DNA of 64,000 nt from Globodera rostochiensis (Eukaryota > Nematoda > Chromadorea > Rhabditida > Heteroderidae), in the NCBI GenBank assembly GCA_018350325.1, contig JAEVLN010000022.1, positions 186,001-250,000 of the forward strand, read 5' to 3'. The translations under genes were made by a program, and so were the position numbers. Shown here one piece after another: positions 1 to 11,492 of this stretch (positions within the stretch are counted from its first letter, which is position 1; each line of letters opens with the position of its first letter). Below the pieces are notes generated by a model that saw nothing but the letters and a program-made list of their open reading frames with translations, did no database searches and was not told the DNA's origin.

Positions 1-1014
1 TGTGCCTGAATTTTTGTTGAATTGTTCTTTTGAAATTTTATTTGACTTAAAATTTATTCCAATTTTTATTAATCAAATTCGTTTTCTTTATGCCCCAGAG
101 GCGCCGTGCCTGTCTGATGGACGGCGACATTGGCGTCGGTGGGAGGTCTAACGGAATTTTCGTTCCGTGCCGAAAACAGCAGCAAAAGAAAAGCGGCTTA
201 ATGCATTCGTTCCACCGGCTGGACACCACCGCCATTATTTCGTTGATGCATTTGTACAAAAACTTGCCCAATTCGTTCAGAGTGATCAGTGTCAATGGGA
301 TTCCTGATAAAGAGACTTTTTTAATTTTATTAATATTTAATATTCATAAATAAATTGATTAATTTATCAATTCCTAAATAAATAATCATTTTAAGATTTT
401 AAATGTAAAATGCAAATAATTAAATTTGACTACTGACCGATCACAGAATAAATTATTGTGCCAATTCGGCCGATGGCCGTCTCGCAGGCAATGTCTCCGT
501 ATCCGATGGTGGTGAACAAAGTGCCAGAAAAATACCTTCCGAGCGTATTTAAAATTGAATTTGAATTGCACAAACATTGCAGCCATAAAAGTCCATTGGG
601 GCTGTCCTTCCCCATCGGCTCCTGCCAGCTTTCCCAGTTTTGTAAAAAGCCTGTCGACCAATTCTGCCAACCGATTGCTTTTTTCCCTACTCGTCCAGTT
701 AACCCCAACTGCCGATTCCATGTTGGAAATGCATTCCGAACGGATCGACAAGTACAATTCTTTTCTAAATTTAAATAAAAATATAATAAAAAGTAAAAAA
801 GACACTTTTTGGCTATTGCGTCCAGCTCGACATTCTTCTCGGCCAGCCAGAAGAAGATGGCACCGACCAGCATGTACAGGCCGATAAAACCCATCGGTGC
901 CAAATGGTTAATGTGCCAGGCTCGGCAGAGCTTTTTCACAGCTCGAAACATTTTGCTGAGCCTTTGCCAAAGTCGGCTCGTTTTCGTCGTGCCGTTCTTT
1001 TTTGGGGGTGCCAT
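1..1014 (-). CDS. Two-pore-domain (TWK-type) potassium channel, 5' part; 3' end off the window
   Basis: This gene encodes a K+ leak channel of the plasma membrane. The first ATG is at 1014 (start MAPPKKNG). A first membrane span follows (LAPMGFIGLYMLVGAIFFWL), then an extracellular cap region with an NWT glycosylation site. The pore loop carries the K+ selectivity filter TTIGYGD, followed by the second span (RIGTIIYSVIG). An intron with donor near 440 joins SVIG to IPLTLITLNELGKF, the expected continuation of a K2P channel. The next cytoplasmic stretch has a cysteine cluster (FFCCCF). The second pore and last spans are not present, so they should lie beyond position 1. The splice joins keep frame (AAM to YFSGTLFTTIGYGD). 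The family call is firm; which TWK subfamily is unknown. Confidence 0.85.
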
Positions 1015-1971
1015 TTTTGACAGCCGAAAATTGCACAATTTGTGCAGAAAACGGTAAATTTGCTGGCAAATGTTTTTTTGGGACGTTTGACACCGATTTT
1101 GTTTTGCTGTGGCGGTCTGAAAAGGCTGTCGGGTGAATGGAAAGGTAAACTTTTTATTTTTTGGTTAGATAATCGGCGGCGAAGTTGGAATTACTTGGCC
1201 AGGCCCATTGTTCGGCGAGAAAAGCTCAAAAATAAATAAAAATGCGCAAAAGAATGCGGGGGAGGGAGGGGGGGGGAAATGAACGAACCAATCGGGGGGA
1301 CTTTTGGAAAAGCAAAGCTTGTGGACGGACAGACGGACGGATGAAGCATTTATTTGTCTGATTGAATTCACCGATTTTTAAATCAAAATTTGATTTGGAG
1401 AGGGACAATGGCCGACCGACCATTTAACACAGATGTTCATTCAACAAAAACTTGCCTCATTCAAAATCGGTTAACAAATCGGCCGACGCCTTGACAAACT
1501 CATCGATTCTAAGACCATTTTACATCTCATTAAATAAAATAATTTATTAATATTATATTATATTAAATTCACGATTTCGCAGCTGTGCATTTTGCAAAAG
1601 TTTTGTTTTTTAAATAATCCAATCCAATAATTCACTCATTTTTATTAAACAAATTTAAAATGCGATTTAAAAATAATTAATTGAACGGCTCTTTTCTTTA
1701 CAAAAAGTGTAAAATGTTAACAAATTACTTCAATTGTTCATCCTTTCAATTGAAAATAGTTTTGCTAATTGGCACATCCGGATTCGCCCCATTCGGACAC
1801 AAATTTTCCAAAGTAATACAAATGGTCCCGTACATTCAAGTACCTAAATTTCAAGGTAGCTTAAGTTAAGCTATGCTTTTTACATTTTGCTTAAAAAGCG
1901 TTTGCTTAAATCTTTTATAAAAATTTTGTCACAAAGTCTTAGTTTTTGCGTATTCCAAAAATAAAGTCGCG
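1015..1971. other. Intergenic, no gene seen
   Basis: This stretch lies between the K2P start and the 3' end of the lipase. It has a G-rich stretch near 1260-1280 and AT-rich DNA. Only short shadow ORFs occur. The part next to 1015 is the likely promoter side of the K2P channel, but I see no recognisable promoter element. Confidence 0.5.
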
Positions 1972-3362
1972 CTATGAGTAATTTGACCAGTAAGAGTCGG
2001 CACATTCGGACGTCTCGGCGTCCTCTGAACAGACAACGAATTCCTCAGACGCGTCCATTGAATTGTTGTAAAAGATCTTTTAAATTTTAAGCATAAGCAT
2101 AAGCATAAGCATTTGTACACTTTCTAAAGCCGCCCACCTCCGTCCCGTGGTGCTGGTAGCCTTTGAACCACGCGGGCGGAATGTGGGGGACCATGTCGCG
2201 GTTGTGGACGACCCGGTAGTTGAAGTGGGGCAGCTTTTTGGGGGTAAATTCGACCCCCCCCCCCCCTCACATTTTGGTCGATGGCTGCCGCCCAATCGCG
2301 ATCGCCCGTCCGCGGCTGTCCAAATGTGACCAATTTCAGTTTTTGTGCACTGATCAACTCGGAATCCACAATGTTGGCACTGGCAATAGCAGCCAACGCC
2401 CCTCCCAATGAATGTCCGGTAACCTTTTTTTGAAATTAGTTTTTAAAAAATGCAAAATTCCCTACCCAAAGCTCATAGTCCTCGTAAGTGTTCAGCAATT
2501 TGGCCAAATCGTCAAGAATTTTTCCCTCATTAACCAGCTGATTGAATATTTTCAAAAAATAAGTGCCGACCTAAATTTAATAATTAGGAAAATAGGCCGC
2601 CCATTTACAGTACCTTCCCCCATCCCTCTTTTGGCGATTCGGTCGACTTAAAAAGAGCAATTTGAGTTGTTTCTTGAAGTAATTGCATTCCCGAGTCTGT
2701 CCCGCTAAATATACCAATCAAAAATATAATATTTTTTTAAATTTCTCACCGAAAAGACAAAATGATCGCCCTGTCCTCGTGTGAAATGGCCGTAAACGCG
2801 GAACAAAGTTCGTTTGGCTTATCGTCACACTTTACCACCGGGTTACGGTAAAACTGAAAGTTTAAAATGAATTGTTCATTTTGCCAGCAGAACATTTGTG
2901 GGCACCGTGGCGTTTTGAAAAGTTTTCCTTAAACATTTTTCCACATTTTCTGCGGTGCCATAAGAAGCCGCTGCCATTGGAAACATTTTGTGCCGTACAA
3001 ATTGGTCACTGTACGCGTTGTCCTCACTTTCCGTCGTGCCATTGTTTCTGATGTTTTGCCTCGTCCTTTTTTTGTCTTCGATTATTCGTTTTTTGTTAAA
3101 CGATTCTTCGACCAAATCTTGCGCTTAAACGTTAATTTTTTCAGGAAAATTGTACTAATTTTAAATAATGCCCCAAAATGTTACGTCCGCCGAATCTTTT
3201 TGCCAAGTCCATGGTGCTAATGACGTCGTCCATATGCTCTTTGAGCCATTTTCGAAAGGCCGCCTCTTTGGCGTTTTGTTTTTGGATTGGAACTGCAAAA
3301 TATTCGGCGATGGCAATGCTCAACACCGCCAACGCCAGTGACAACGACTTCGATTTGACCAT
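1972..3362 (-). CDS. Secreted class 3 (fungal-type) triacylglycerol lipase
   Basis: This is an alpha/beta-hydrolase that cleaves ester bonds of lipids, probably after secretion. The protein starts at ATG 3362 with a signal-peptide-like segment (MVKSKSLSLALAVLSIAIAEY). A middle exon (about 3115-2876) carries FPMAAASYGTAENVEKCL. The nucleophile elbow GHSLGGALAAIAS lies near 2412-2375 and is followed by KLVTFGQPRTGDRDWA. The triad Asp and His are visible in VVHNRDMVPHIPP and in the following YQHHGTEVGG. The last exon ends ECADSYWSNYS before the TAG at 1974-1972. All three catalytic residues are intact, so the enzyme should be active. Such lipases are multi-gene families in nematodes, so I give no symbol. 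Confidence 0.85.
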
Positions 3363-4064
3363 TTCCGTTCAGTTCATGGCGTTTTCGGAGAAATGTTGGG
3401 AATGAACGAATGAATTATTGAGAAGAGTTGGGGAGGTCGGGAGGGGGAGAGGCCCCCCAATTGTCGTAATGAGACTGACTGATAAAGTGAATGGCATCTT
3501 TTGGTGGAGAGAAAAGATTAAATTTTGGACGAAAGGAGTTTTTATTATAATTCAATTTATAATACGTTTTAATAATATTCAGCATCATTTGCCTAAATGA
3601 ATTATCTTTGAGAAAAACTTATTCATCTTTTTCAGATACTTAGATAGATTAAATGGATTTTGTGAGTTGATGAAAGATAATTAATATTTGTCCTTTTTAC
3701 TTTTTATTCTCTGAATTAAAAAATATTTCAACTTAAGCGGGAAGAGTTCGGTGTGTTTGGTTGGGATATGCACGTGCAAATCCGCTGAAATTGTGCAATG
3801 TTTTCGACGACCTTTCCCCCGGGGGCCCCCCGCCCCCCCCCCCCCCTCCCCCCCCCCCCCAATTCGTTCGTTCGTCCTCCATTTTCTCACTTTTTACTTC
3901 CATTCTCTGCTTTAGATAGCTGAAAAGCCTATTTGTAGTGATCGAATGACGAAAACATAAGAATTTGTCAAATATTGGTTTTAGGCTTTTAATATAAAAA
4001 GAAAGTCATTAATTTTACTAAAATATTTAATTTTGTTTATTCGGGTTAATTCGTCAGAATTAAA
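3363..4064. other. Intergenic between divergent lipase and aldolase genes
   Basis: This is about 700 bp separating the lipase start (-) from the aldolase start (+), so it should hold both promoters. A long C tract interrupted by single bases lies at about 3827-3860. I see no coding region. Confidence 0.5.
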
Positions 4065-6092
4065 ATGATTAATTCGCTGTCCACAAATAAAATTGATTTG
4101 TTCTCCAGTCAATCCAGCGACCGAACTAATGACGCAACGATTGACTGCAAAGAAACGAATAATCAGCCGAGTTTAACGGGGTGAGTGCCGGGCACGGGCC
4201 GTCCCTAATTTCGTATTATTCCCTTTTTTGGGTGGGATTTTTTTAGTTAGTTATTATTTATTAAGCCTTTGAATTAATTGATTCTTAGGATGGATTTACA
4301 AAATGGACAAACGGAAGTTGATGTTCAAACGACGGGCTCAATATTCACACTGAGCCAGAGAAATGAGGCTGAACTCCGTGACATTGTGGCAAAAATGCTC
4401 CAATCGGGAAAAGGCATTTTGGCAGCCGACGATCCGGCAGGTCGCCTGGCGGGGAAACCACGCAACACTTTAAGCCAATTACGCTTTCTTAATGAATGAA
4501 GCCATCCCTCCCCCCTCCCCCCTCTCCTCCCGCCCATTATTCTTTCTTTTTTCTTCAGAAGCCATCGGCGCTCGTCTCGCCCTTTTCGGCATGGACAGTT
4601 CGGCGGAAAATCGCCGCCGTTTTCGCCAGTTGCTGTTCACCACTCCAAACATGCACAAACACATTAGTGCCGTCATTGTGCAGGATGAGGTCGCCTTCGC
4701 CTTCTCTCTCATTTTTTGTTTTGCACCGGATCAAATTATCGTTTTTTTCACATTTGAAATTCAACGAATATTATTTGAAAATATATGTAGATGAAATTTT
4801 AACCAAAAAATTAAGATTTTCACAATGTCCCCAGAGCTTTTAAAAGCTCGGGATATCAATTAAAGTTTTTTATTTTTTCTAAGACTTATCGTCAGCTGAC
4901 TGACCAGGGCGATCGATTGGTGGACATTCTCAGACGGGCGGGCATTGCCGTGGGCGTCAAAATTGACGAGGGCACTATTCCGCTGTTCCCATTAGCCGCA
5001 GAGGACTTTGTTGGGGAGAATGAATGTTGGAAAGGGGAGACGCTTACTCGAGGTGGGCCCGGTTGGGCAACTTTTGGGGTTGGAACCCGTCGTTTATTAA
5101 TTAGAGTTAATTTTCTTTTTTAGGTCTTGACGGATTGTCTGAGCGTTGTGCTGAGTACAAAAAAGGCGGTTGTTCATTTGCCAAATTTCGCTGTGCTTAT
5201 CGCATTTCACAACGAACTCCTTCCAAATGGGCACTTGAGCAAAATGCCATGGTCCTAATTTCGAAATAATTTTTATTTATTTTTTAATACCGAAGATTAT
5301 GGCCCGGTTTGCGATGACCTGCCAACGCTTTGGACTCGTGCCCATTGTGGAGCCGGATGTCAGCTGTGAAGGCACTCATGGCATTGAACAGTGCCAACGG
5401 GTTGGTTGCTTAAAACTCTTTTCTAACCCAAATAATGCTAATAAATTAGGCGACGCAGCAAGTTCTTGCGCACATTTTCAAGGCCCTTGCCGAGCACAAC
5501 GTTTATTTGGAGGGAATTATTCTCAAGACGAATATGGTCACCTCCGGTCTGTCGGCCCCCGACCAATCTTCTGCCGAACAAATTGCCGAATACACTTTGC
5601 TGACGTTGAGACGCACTTTGCCTGTGGCTGTGACGGGTGCCAATCAAATTCAAATTATTCAAATAAATAAATTCTTGCCTCAGGCGTTGGTTTTCTAGCT
5701 GGCGATCAACCAGCAATTGTAGCGACAAAAAATTTGAATGCCATAAACATAATTGGCGGAAAAACGGGCACTAATTTGAAGCCATGGTAATTAATTAGTT
5801 AATTAACACTTTCTCGACTTTTCCTTCAGGCAGCTGACGTTTTGCTTCGGGCGCGCCCTGCAGGCGAATGTAATGGAAATTTGGAAAGGTTTCGGAGAGA
5901 ATGTCGGTGCCGCACAAAAGCAATTCTTTCACCGGGCGCGGGCAAGTTTTAAATGTTTTAATTGTTTTGTTTTTACATTAATTGCAGGCGAATGCCGAGG
6001 CTGAACAGGGCACTTATACGGACGAAAAGAGCGTTTCCGATACACTTTCGACGATTAATTTTGCGGGAGAATCCATAACTCGCTATTATTGA
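4065..6092 (+). CDS. Class I fructose-bisphosphate aldolase, divergent
   Basis: Aldolase splits fructose-1,6-bisphosphate into two triose phosphates in cytosolic glycolysis. Seven or more exons run from ATG 4065 to TGA 6090-6092. An N-terminal leader of about 40 polar residues (MINSLSTNK...) precedes [10 protein letters not shown]. Family landmarks are in order: [11 protein letters not shown] (Asp33 position), [21 protein letters not shown] (Lys107 position), SFAKFR (Lys146/Arg148), VPIVEPD (Glu187), [14 protein letters not shown] (Schiff-base Lys229), FGRALQA (Arg303), and a C-terminal Tyr-Tyr. The substrate-phosphate loop, usually FLSGGQSEE, reads FLAGDQPAI here, and an insertion follows IPLF. 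It is clearly an aldolase, but more divergent than a housekeeping isoform; catalytic competence on the bisphosphate is uncertain. Confidence 0.88.
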
Positions 6093-6440
6093 AATATATT
6101 TGTTTTGACAGATTTATCTTTCACATTGTTTCATTTTAATGATTTTGACAAATTTATTATTGAGTGACTTATTAGTTGAAATAAGTGCCACTTGACTTCA
6201 TTCGTCATGGTTAACACAAAAGGGGAAGTACGGCTTGAAGTTGAGCGGAATTGTTTCCAAAAATATGGAACAATTAATTCATTTAAAAATCCATTAAAAT
6301 TGAATTCTTTTCCAAAAGAATTTTCAAAATAAACAAAATTCTGCGTTAGAAATGCCAAATGCGACGCTGCCAAATTCGATTAATTTTTTTAAAATATTTA
6401 CAAAAAAACGCTAAAGTAAAATGTGCACAAATTATGCAAA

Positions 6441-7418
6441 TCAAAAATCGGATTCCAACTCTCGCACTTCCATGTAGGAGAATTCGGCGGCGCCCCAATC
6501 CTTGATGAACAAATTGCTGACACAGTTTTTTGCATATTTAACCGCGGTCAGAACCGAAAATGACTGAAGGTAAAGCATCAAACTGTTCAGTAACTGAAAC
6601 AAATGGCCAAATTGGGGGGACTTTTAAATCGAAATGCGCAAAACCGCGAAGAGAAGGCCGGACAATTGCGCGTCGACGATGTAAAAGTGAGAGGAGAAAA
6701 GGAGGGCAAAGAATGTGAACAAAAGGCTGGCCAAGGACAAGCAAATGTCCTAAAAGCGAATAAAGTTAAGGCCCGATAGAAACAACCGCCGATTTTGTTG
6801 GAAATTCCCCCAAAACCCTAAATAAACTAAGCGACCAGCTTGGCCCAGAAGAATTTCTGCAGCATAAACCAGGCCGCAATTAAAGTCCAAAAAAGGGACA
6901 GCAAAGTGCAAATTGGGGCCCATCGAGCGCTGCCGCTGAGGCCTTCGCGCGTTGGCGGCTTTTCCGATGCCGTGGCTTTTGTGAATGGCTTAAAATCCGT
7001 CAGAATCTGATTCAAATTCAGAGATTTTGTACCGTTTTTTGTTTTTCAGAAGATGAAGGCTTATGAGACAATTTTGTTGTTCCATCGGAAGTTGGGGGAA
7101 GAATTGGGGGGTTGGAGACGGTCGACGGCACTTCCAACTGATCGGGCGTCAGAGACTGTCGGTGGTCCCACCACAAAATGCATTGAAATATCGCACATAA
7201 CTGCCGTAAATTATATTTATTTAAAATGATTATTAATATATTCATTTAAATCTTTAAAATGATTATTAATATATTCATTTAAATCTTTAAAATGATTATT
7301 AATATATTCATTTATAATCACAAAGACACACAATGAGAATGGCTTTGGCGATGATCAACTGTCGATAGGGGAAGTGGGAGATGTAATTGGGAATTGGCAC
7401 AAATTGGAATAATGCCAT
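6441..7418 (-). CDS. Four-span membrane protein of unknown family
   Basis: I reconstructed five or so exons. The ATG at 7418 follows a TTAG acceptor-like site and starts MALFQFVPIPNYISHFPYRQ. A first span crosses an intron (LIIAKAILI joined to LCAIFQCILW). A polar loop rich in Pro, Ser and Lys follows. The second span is ICTLLSLFWTLIAAWFML, the third CLSLASLLFTFFALLF, and the fourth GLLFALLNSLMLYLQ across a 54-nt intron. The C-terminal tail ends FSYMEVRELESDF, with TGA at 6443-6441. All joins keep frame. Short N-terminus, four spans and cytosolic tail resemble a MARVEL-type layout, but I do not recognise the family. A 33-bp triple repeat sits in its first intron. Confidence 0.6.
7223..7318. 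repeat. Three tandem copies of a 33-bp AT-rich unit
   Basis: The unit begins AAAATGATTATTAATATATT and recurs at 7223, 7256 and 7289 with near-perfect identity. It lies within the first intron of the four-span membrane gene and is a plain minisatellite. Confidence 0.9.
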
Positions 7419-8187
7419 TTGTCTGGTGCCCTAAGGGCACATGAAATTGCTTAAAAATTAAAAAAATAATATAATAATATTGGCCAACATTTGGCAAGAT
7501 TGGGGCGATAGGATAAACCAACAATAATTGAGATTGCTTTCCCCAAGCCGTTCCCTCCCCCCCCCCCCCCAACCCTTAAATGTTTGCCCCCCCTCCCCTC
7601 CGGTGACAGATTCAGCACACGCAAAGCAAACGAAATCGATCGATCGCCCTTGCGCACGCGGCTAAGCAATGAAAGCCCATTTAATACAATCGATCGGTCG
7701 ATCTTTCAAGGCTATGCAATACGAAAAGAATTTTTGTTTAAGAAAATAAATAAAGTCCATTTTGTGCATGTTCAACTTTCAATGTTCGGTTTCATTTTAA
7801 AGAAACAAATTATTATGAATTTTTCTAACTTTGCAGCTTTTATTTCAACACCTTCAATTCATTAAAATGATAATCGCCGGGGGGCAAAGAGCTTAAATAA
7901 CAAACAAAAATAAATTTAAATATTAAAAAGGATTCAACGCCGGCGGCAGAGGGTGGACAGTAAATGAGTGACTTCCTGGCAATCTTTGCTTCATTTATTC
8001 GCCAAATCATTTCCACCGTCATAAAATTCCGAAGAATTTTAAAGTTAATTAACGAAATTCGCTTCATTTATTATGTGTTTTAAGGGGGTGAGCGTAGTTA
8101 AAATAAAAATATTTTAATTCTATTCATTAACAAATTCGTTTCAAATTCATTGACGAAAAGCCAAAGCTGACCGGAAAACGCCGCGCG
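7419..8187. other. Intergenic, no convincing gene
   Basis: This contains a C tract near 7556-7570 and the likely 5' side of the four-span gene. A minus-strand ORF at about 7930-8067 (MTVEMIWRINEAKI...) has no recognisable domain and no clear splice partner. Confidence 0.4.
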
Positions 8188-8830
8188 ATGTTCCGCTTTT
8201 TGAAGGCCATTGTGCCGCAGGTGCCTTATTTGCTGGGCCAAATTAGGATTTTGGCGTCAAAAATAGTTAAAATTTTCAAAAATCTCGGCGGCGCTGTCGG
8301 CGGCATTGCCAACCAGTCCACCCACGACCTCGACCTCCCCCACCCCCCCCCTGTTCTGCTGCACATCGTGGCGACCTGCCCCCCCCCCCCTAATCGATAC
8401 ATCCATTCCATCGACTGTCCCCCAAATTCCTCTGAAGCGTGCACTTTACCCCCCCCCCCCCACCCCCCCCCCCCCCCAACTCTGCCGCTGCTGCTGGTCG
8501 CGTCCTTTCCCCGCCGCCCGTCGATTGTCGTCGTCGTCGTCTCCGATCGCCCCAACCCAAATTCCCAAAGACGGAAAAAAGGGCGTTTTGGTGGCAAAGG
8601 CGGGCACAAAGCTTACGGAAGTTGACACAGACCCATTTATGTATCAGGAAGGATACGTCAATAATTATGCCAAAAAGATTGTATTCCGAACTTTTTATAG
8701 ATCTAAATCGATTAACTCGATAATTAGACTCAAAAAGAAGACTTCATGGTGAAATGAATTAATTATTTACAGATGGACTGGTTCAAAAACACCCGAATTT
8801 AAACGGGTGGGAAGCCACAACTCTTAAGGG
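8188..8830 (+). CDS. Possible small gene, structure unresolved
   Basis: An ATG at 8188 opens MFRFLKAIVPQVPYLLGQ, a hydrophobic or amphipathic start, and coding-like sequence can be followed to about 8270. Poly-C tracts at about 8345-8480 interrupt the region and must be intronic or untranslated. A second coding-like piece (KKGVLVAKAGTKLTEVDTDP, about 8573-8635) is followed by a good acceptor (TTTACAG) near 8772. I could not join the pieces into one certain frame and recognise no domain. It could equally be the 5' region of the zinc-finger gene that follows. Confidence 0.2.
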
Positions 8831-8877
8831 CTCTCAATTACGCTTTTAAGTGATTAATTGTTTAATAATTTAATTAA

Positions 8878-10954
8878 ATGTTGCGTCAATTGCTTTCATC
8901 GCCTTCGCCGGCAACGACCGAAGTGAGCGCCGTAGTGGGAGAAGGAGCAGAAAAAGCTGGAGATGGCCACTACAGCTCCGGCAAGGAGTGCGGCGGCGGC
9001 ACAATCGTTGTCCAAGAGGGCGAGGAGAGGAGGGAATATGTGAGTGTTTTTTTGAGATTAAATTGGATTGGGTGGGGGAATAAAAGGCCGGCCGAATGGA
9101 AAGATAATTAATTAATTAATTAATTCCCTGAGGGCTTTCTCATGGCGCTTTTCCTCAGATTCTGCTGACCCGGATGCAACCGACGCCCCCCTACCAATCG
9201 TCGCCGGACTTTTCGTGTCCCTCCAACCATTTTTTTGCGTATAATCCCCCCGAGTGCCATTTTGGTTGGCACCCGTCGTCTTTCCAATGCCGGCCCAATT
9301 GGTTGCAGCAAAACGTGCCAATCATTTCGACAGCAACGGACGTAAAAGTTGAAATAATGAGTAAATGTTCGCAGTCTTTGGGCGACGATCGAATTGAAGA
9401 AGACTTTCCATCGGAAGACGACGAAAGCATTTCCTTCCCGCCTTCACCAAGTCCCGCCGACTTTAATCATCAAAGGGTGGGCAAGTTGCAAAGTTTGGAC
9501 CATCTCATTTTGCATTATTTCAATTGGCGTTGAGTTTTTCGCCAAATTATTCCCTTTTTTTGAAAATGAATTAAATGCCTCGACCAAAATGTGCAAAGTT
9601 TTACTAACAAATTAAATGGAAAGAGCTTTGAGTTCTTTTCGGGTTCTAATAACAGGTTGGCAATTAACTAAATTTCTTGAAATCAAAAGCTTTGGGTTAG
9701 AAAAAAACTTTTTCATAGTCGAAACACCGGCCCCGGCTTTAAGAGGAGAGCCTCAGTTGCCGAAGGGCCTTTAGTCGGGGGGGGGGGGGGGGGGAGCGGG
9801 GGACTGAAAGGCGACAAATTGGCGCCGGGGGGGGGGGGACTGAAAGGGCACATCGACAAATTGGCGCAACCAAAACTGCCCAAATAAGGCAATAATTGGG
9901 AGCTGATATTTAAGCATTTGGTATTTTAATAAATAAATCAAAGCCTTAGGAAGAAAGCCAAAAAGGCCGTTTCGTTTACCATTCGCCGGCTGAGTGTTTT
10001 TGTCAATTGTGCGTATTTATTGGCTAATTAATGTGGCCAAATTTAGTCTCCGGAGCGTTCGTCTTCTCCCCGGGCATTTCAACCGTCGGTCAACCGAATT
10101 TGTCCATCCTGTAAGTGCGTTTAAGCGAATTCATTGGGTTAAGCCTTTTAATGGTCTCAAAGTCTGCCTTAGAGATTGGCCGATCGACTTTTTGCGCCGC
10201 GAAAACAAAAACAAAAAAATCAAATTAAAAATTAAAAATGCTCTTTTTGCGATATTTTAACAGATTTATTAAATGTCGAGCTGATCGTTTACGTCCTTAT
10301 GAAATTGATCTAACTCGAGAAATGTTGTTTATTCCTTCCACAAAAGGCAATCGGCACATTTCCAACCTCAACGGGGACATCCGTCGGCACGTCAGCCAAT
10401 GCCAAAGGCTCAAAAAATGTTAGGGCAATTTCTGCTGGAATTTCTGACCCATTTAAAACATTTATTTTTCAGTGAACGAAGCGAAACGATCCAACGACAA
10501 TCTTTCGCCTGCCTCTGTCGACCCTTCGGACCCGTCAGTCTTTTTTTTGCAATGCTTACGCTTATTACTTTTTGCATAAATAAATAAATAAATACATAAA
10601 TAAATAAATAAATACATAAATAAATAAATAAACAGATATCAGTGCCGTTGGTGTCAATTCAACACTTTGTACAAAGGGAATATGAAGCGGCATTTGGTCA
10701 CTTGCCACCAGGTCTCTGTGAACGTTTTGGCCCGTGTCCATTTCGACGTCGAACGGCTTCGCAAATGCTCTGGACGGAGGCCGATTTGGGACGAATTGCC
10801 AATTCAGCCGCGACGGGACGGAAGAGACGACGGCTGCGTGGAGGAGGACGCGGGGGCGGGGGAGGGCGACGCGGAGGCGGCGGGCCGAACTGAACGATCG
10901 GAAGGCACAAATTTGGAAGTTAAATCATTCGGCGAAAAGCTTTTCGACAGTTAA
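8878..10954 (+). CDS. Zinc-finger protein with one clear C2H2 finger
   Basis: This is a probable nuclear nucleic-acid-binding protein. ATG 8878 opens a Ser/Glu/Gly-rich exon ending REEY before GTGAGT. The next exon (about 9160-9470) is Ser/Pro/Asp/Glu-rich. A long intron with G tracts follows. Then come short exons with CFCQLC, with CPSC followed by KFIKCRADRL (join at GTGCGT), and with GDIRRHVSQC. The last exon (from about 10637) carries a classic finger, C-x2-C-x12-H-x4-H: YQCRWCQFNTLYKG and then MKRHLVTCH. An acidic, Arg/Gly-rich tail ends at TAA 10952-10954. The earlier Cys/His groups look like a second, atypical finger. I do not recognise an orthologue. Exon joins are hand-made and the 5' end is uncertain. 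Confidence 0.6.
10575..10635. repeat. (TAAA)n microsatellite
   Basis: AAATA/AAATAC tetranucleotide runs lie just before the acceptor of the last zinc-finger exon. They are intronic low-complexity sequence. Confidence 0.85.
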
Positions 10955-11492
10955 AATGTAAATACTGCCGGCCATTCCTGAGAGAATAAGAATTCTACGT
11001 CATCAATTCTCATTTTTCATTAATAATTAATTCTCTCTCACATTCTTTTACATTTTATTTGATAATTTATCAAATTATTCATTACTTTTTTATCGTGGAC
11101 GTTGAACAGAAGTTTCCTGATAAAAAAAATTGCTTTTAATTTAATAAATTTTCTTTTGGAAGTTGGAGGATGGGAGACATTCATTTTCGCTATTTTAAAT
11201 GGGGCAATAATCGACATCTGATTGAATTTTGTTTTCTTTTAAAATTGAAAATCACATAAATTGGTAATTCAATGAAAATGTTTATAATTTATTTGGCGGT
11301 ACAAAATGAGACAAAATCGGAAATCGGAGAGTGATCGGTCTCTGAACCGGTCTCACCCCATCGCCCCCTCTATTCTCTCCCACCGATTTTATTGAATTGC
11401 CATGTTAATCATCCGATCGCCCACAAAGTTCTTTCCGATCAGAAGAACTCTTCTTTTTCGTTTCCTAAACTATTCAAATTTAAGTCTGAGAA
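10955..11492. other. Intergenic between zinc-finger gene and ALDH1L
   Basis: This is about 540 bp of AT-rich DNA between two same-strand genes. No coding region or clear regulatory element is visible. Confidence 0.5.

Noticed and set aside
7840..8067. Minus-strand ORF MTVEMIWRINEAKI...
   Set aside because: No domain, no convincing splice ends, and no link to the four-span gene.
8226..8750. Long Pro- or Gly-rich ORFs on both strands
   Set aside because: They are produced by poly-C tracts, which code for Pro or Gly in every frame.
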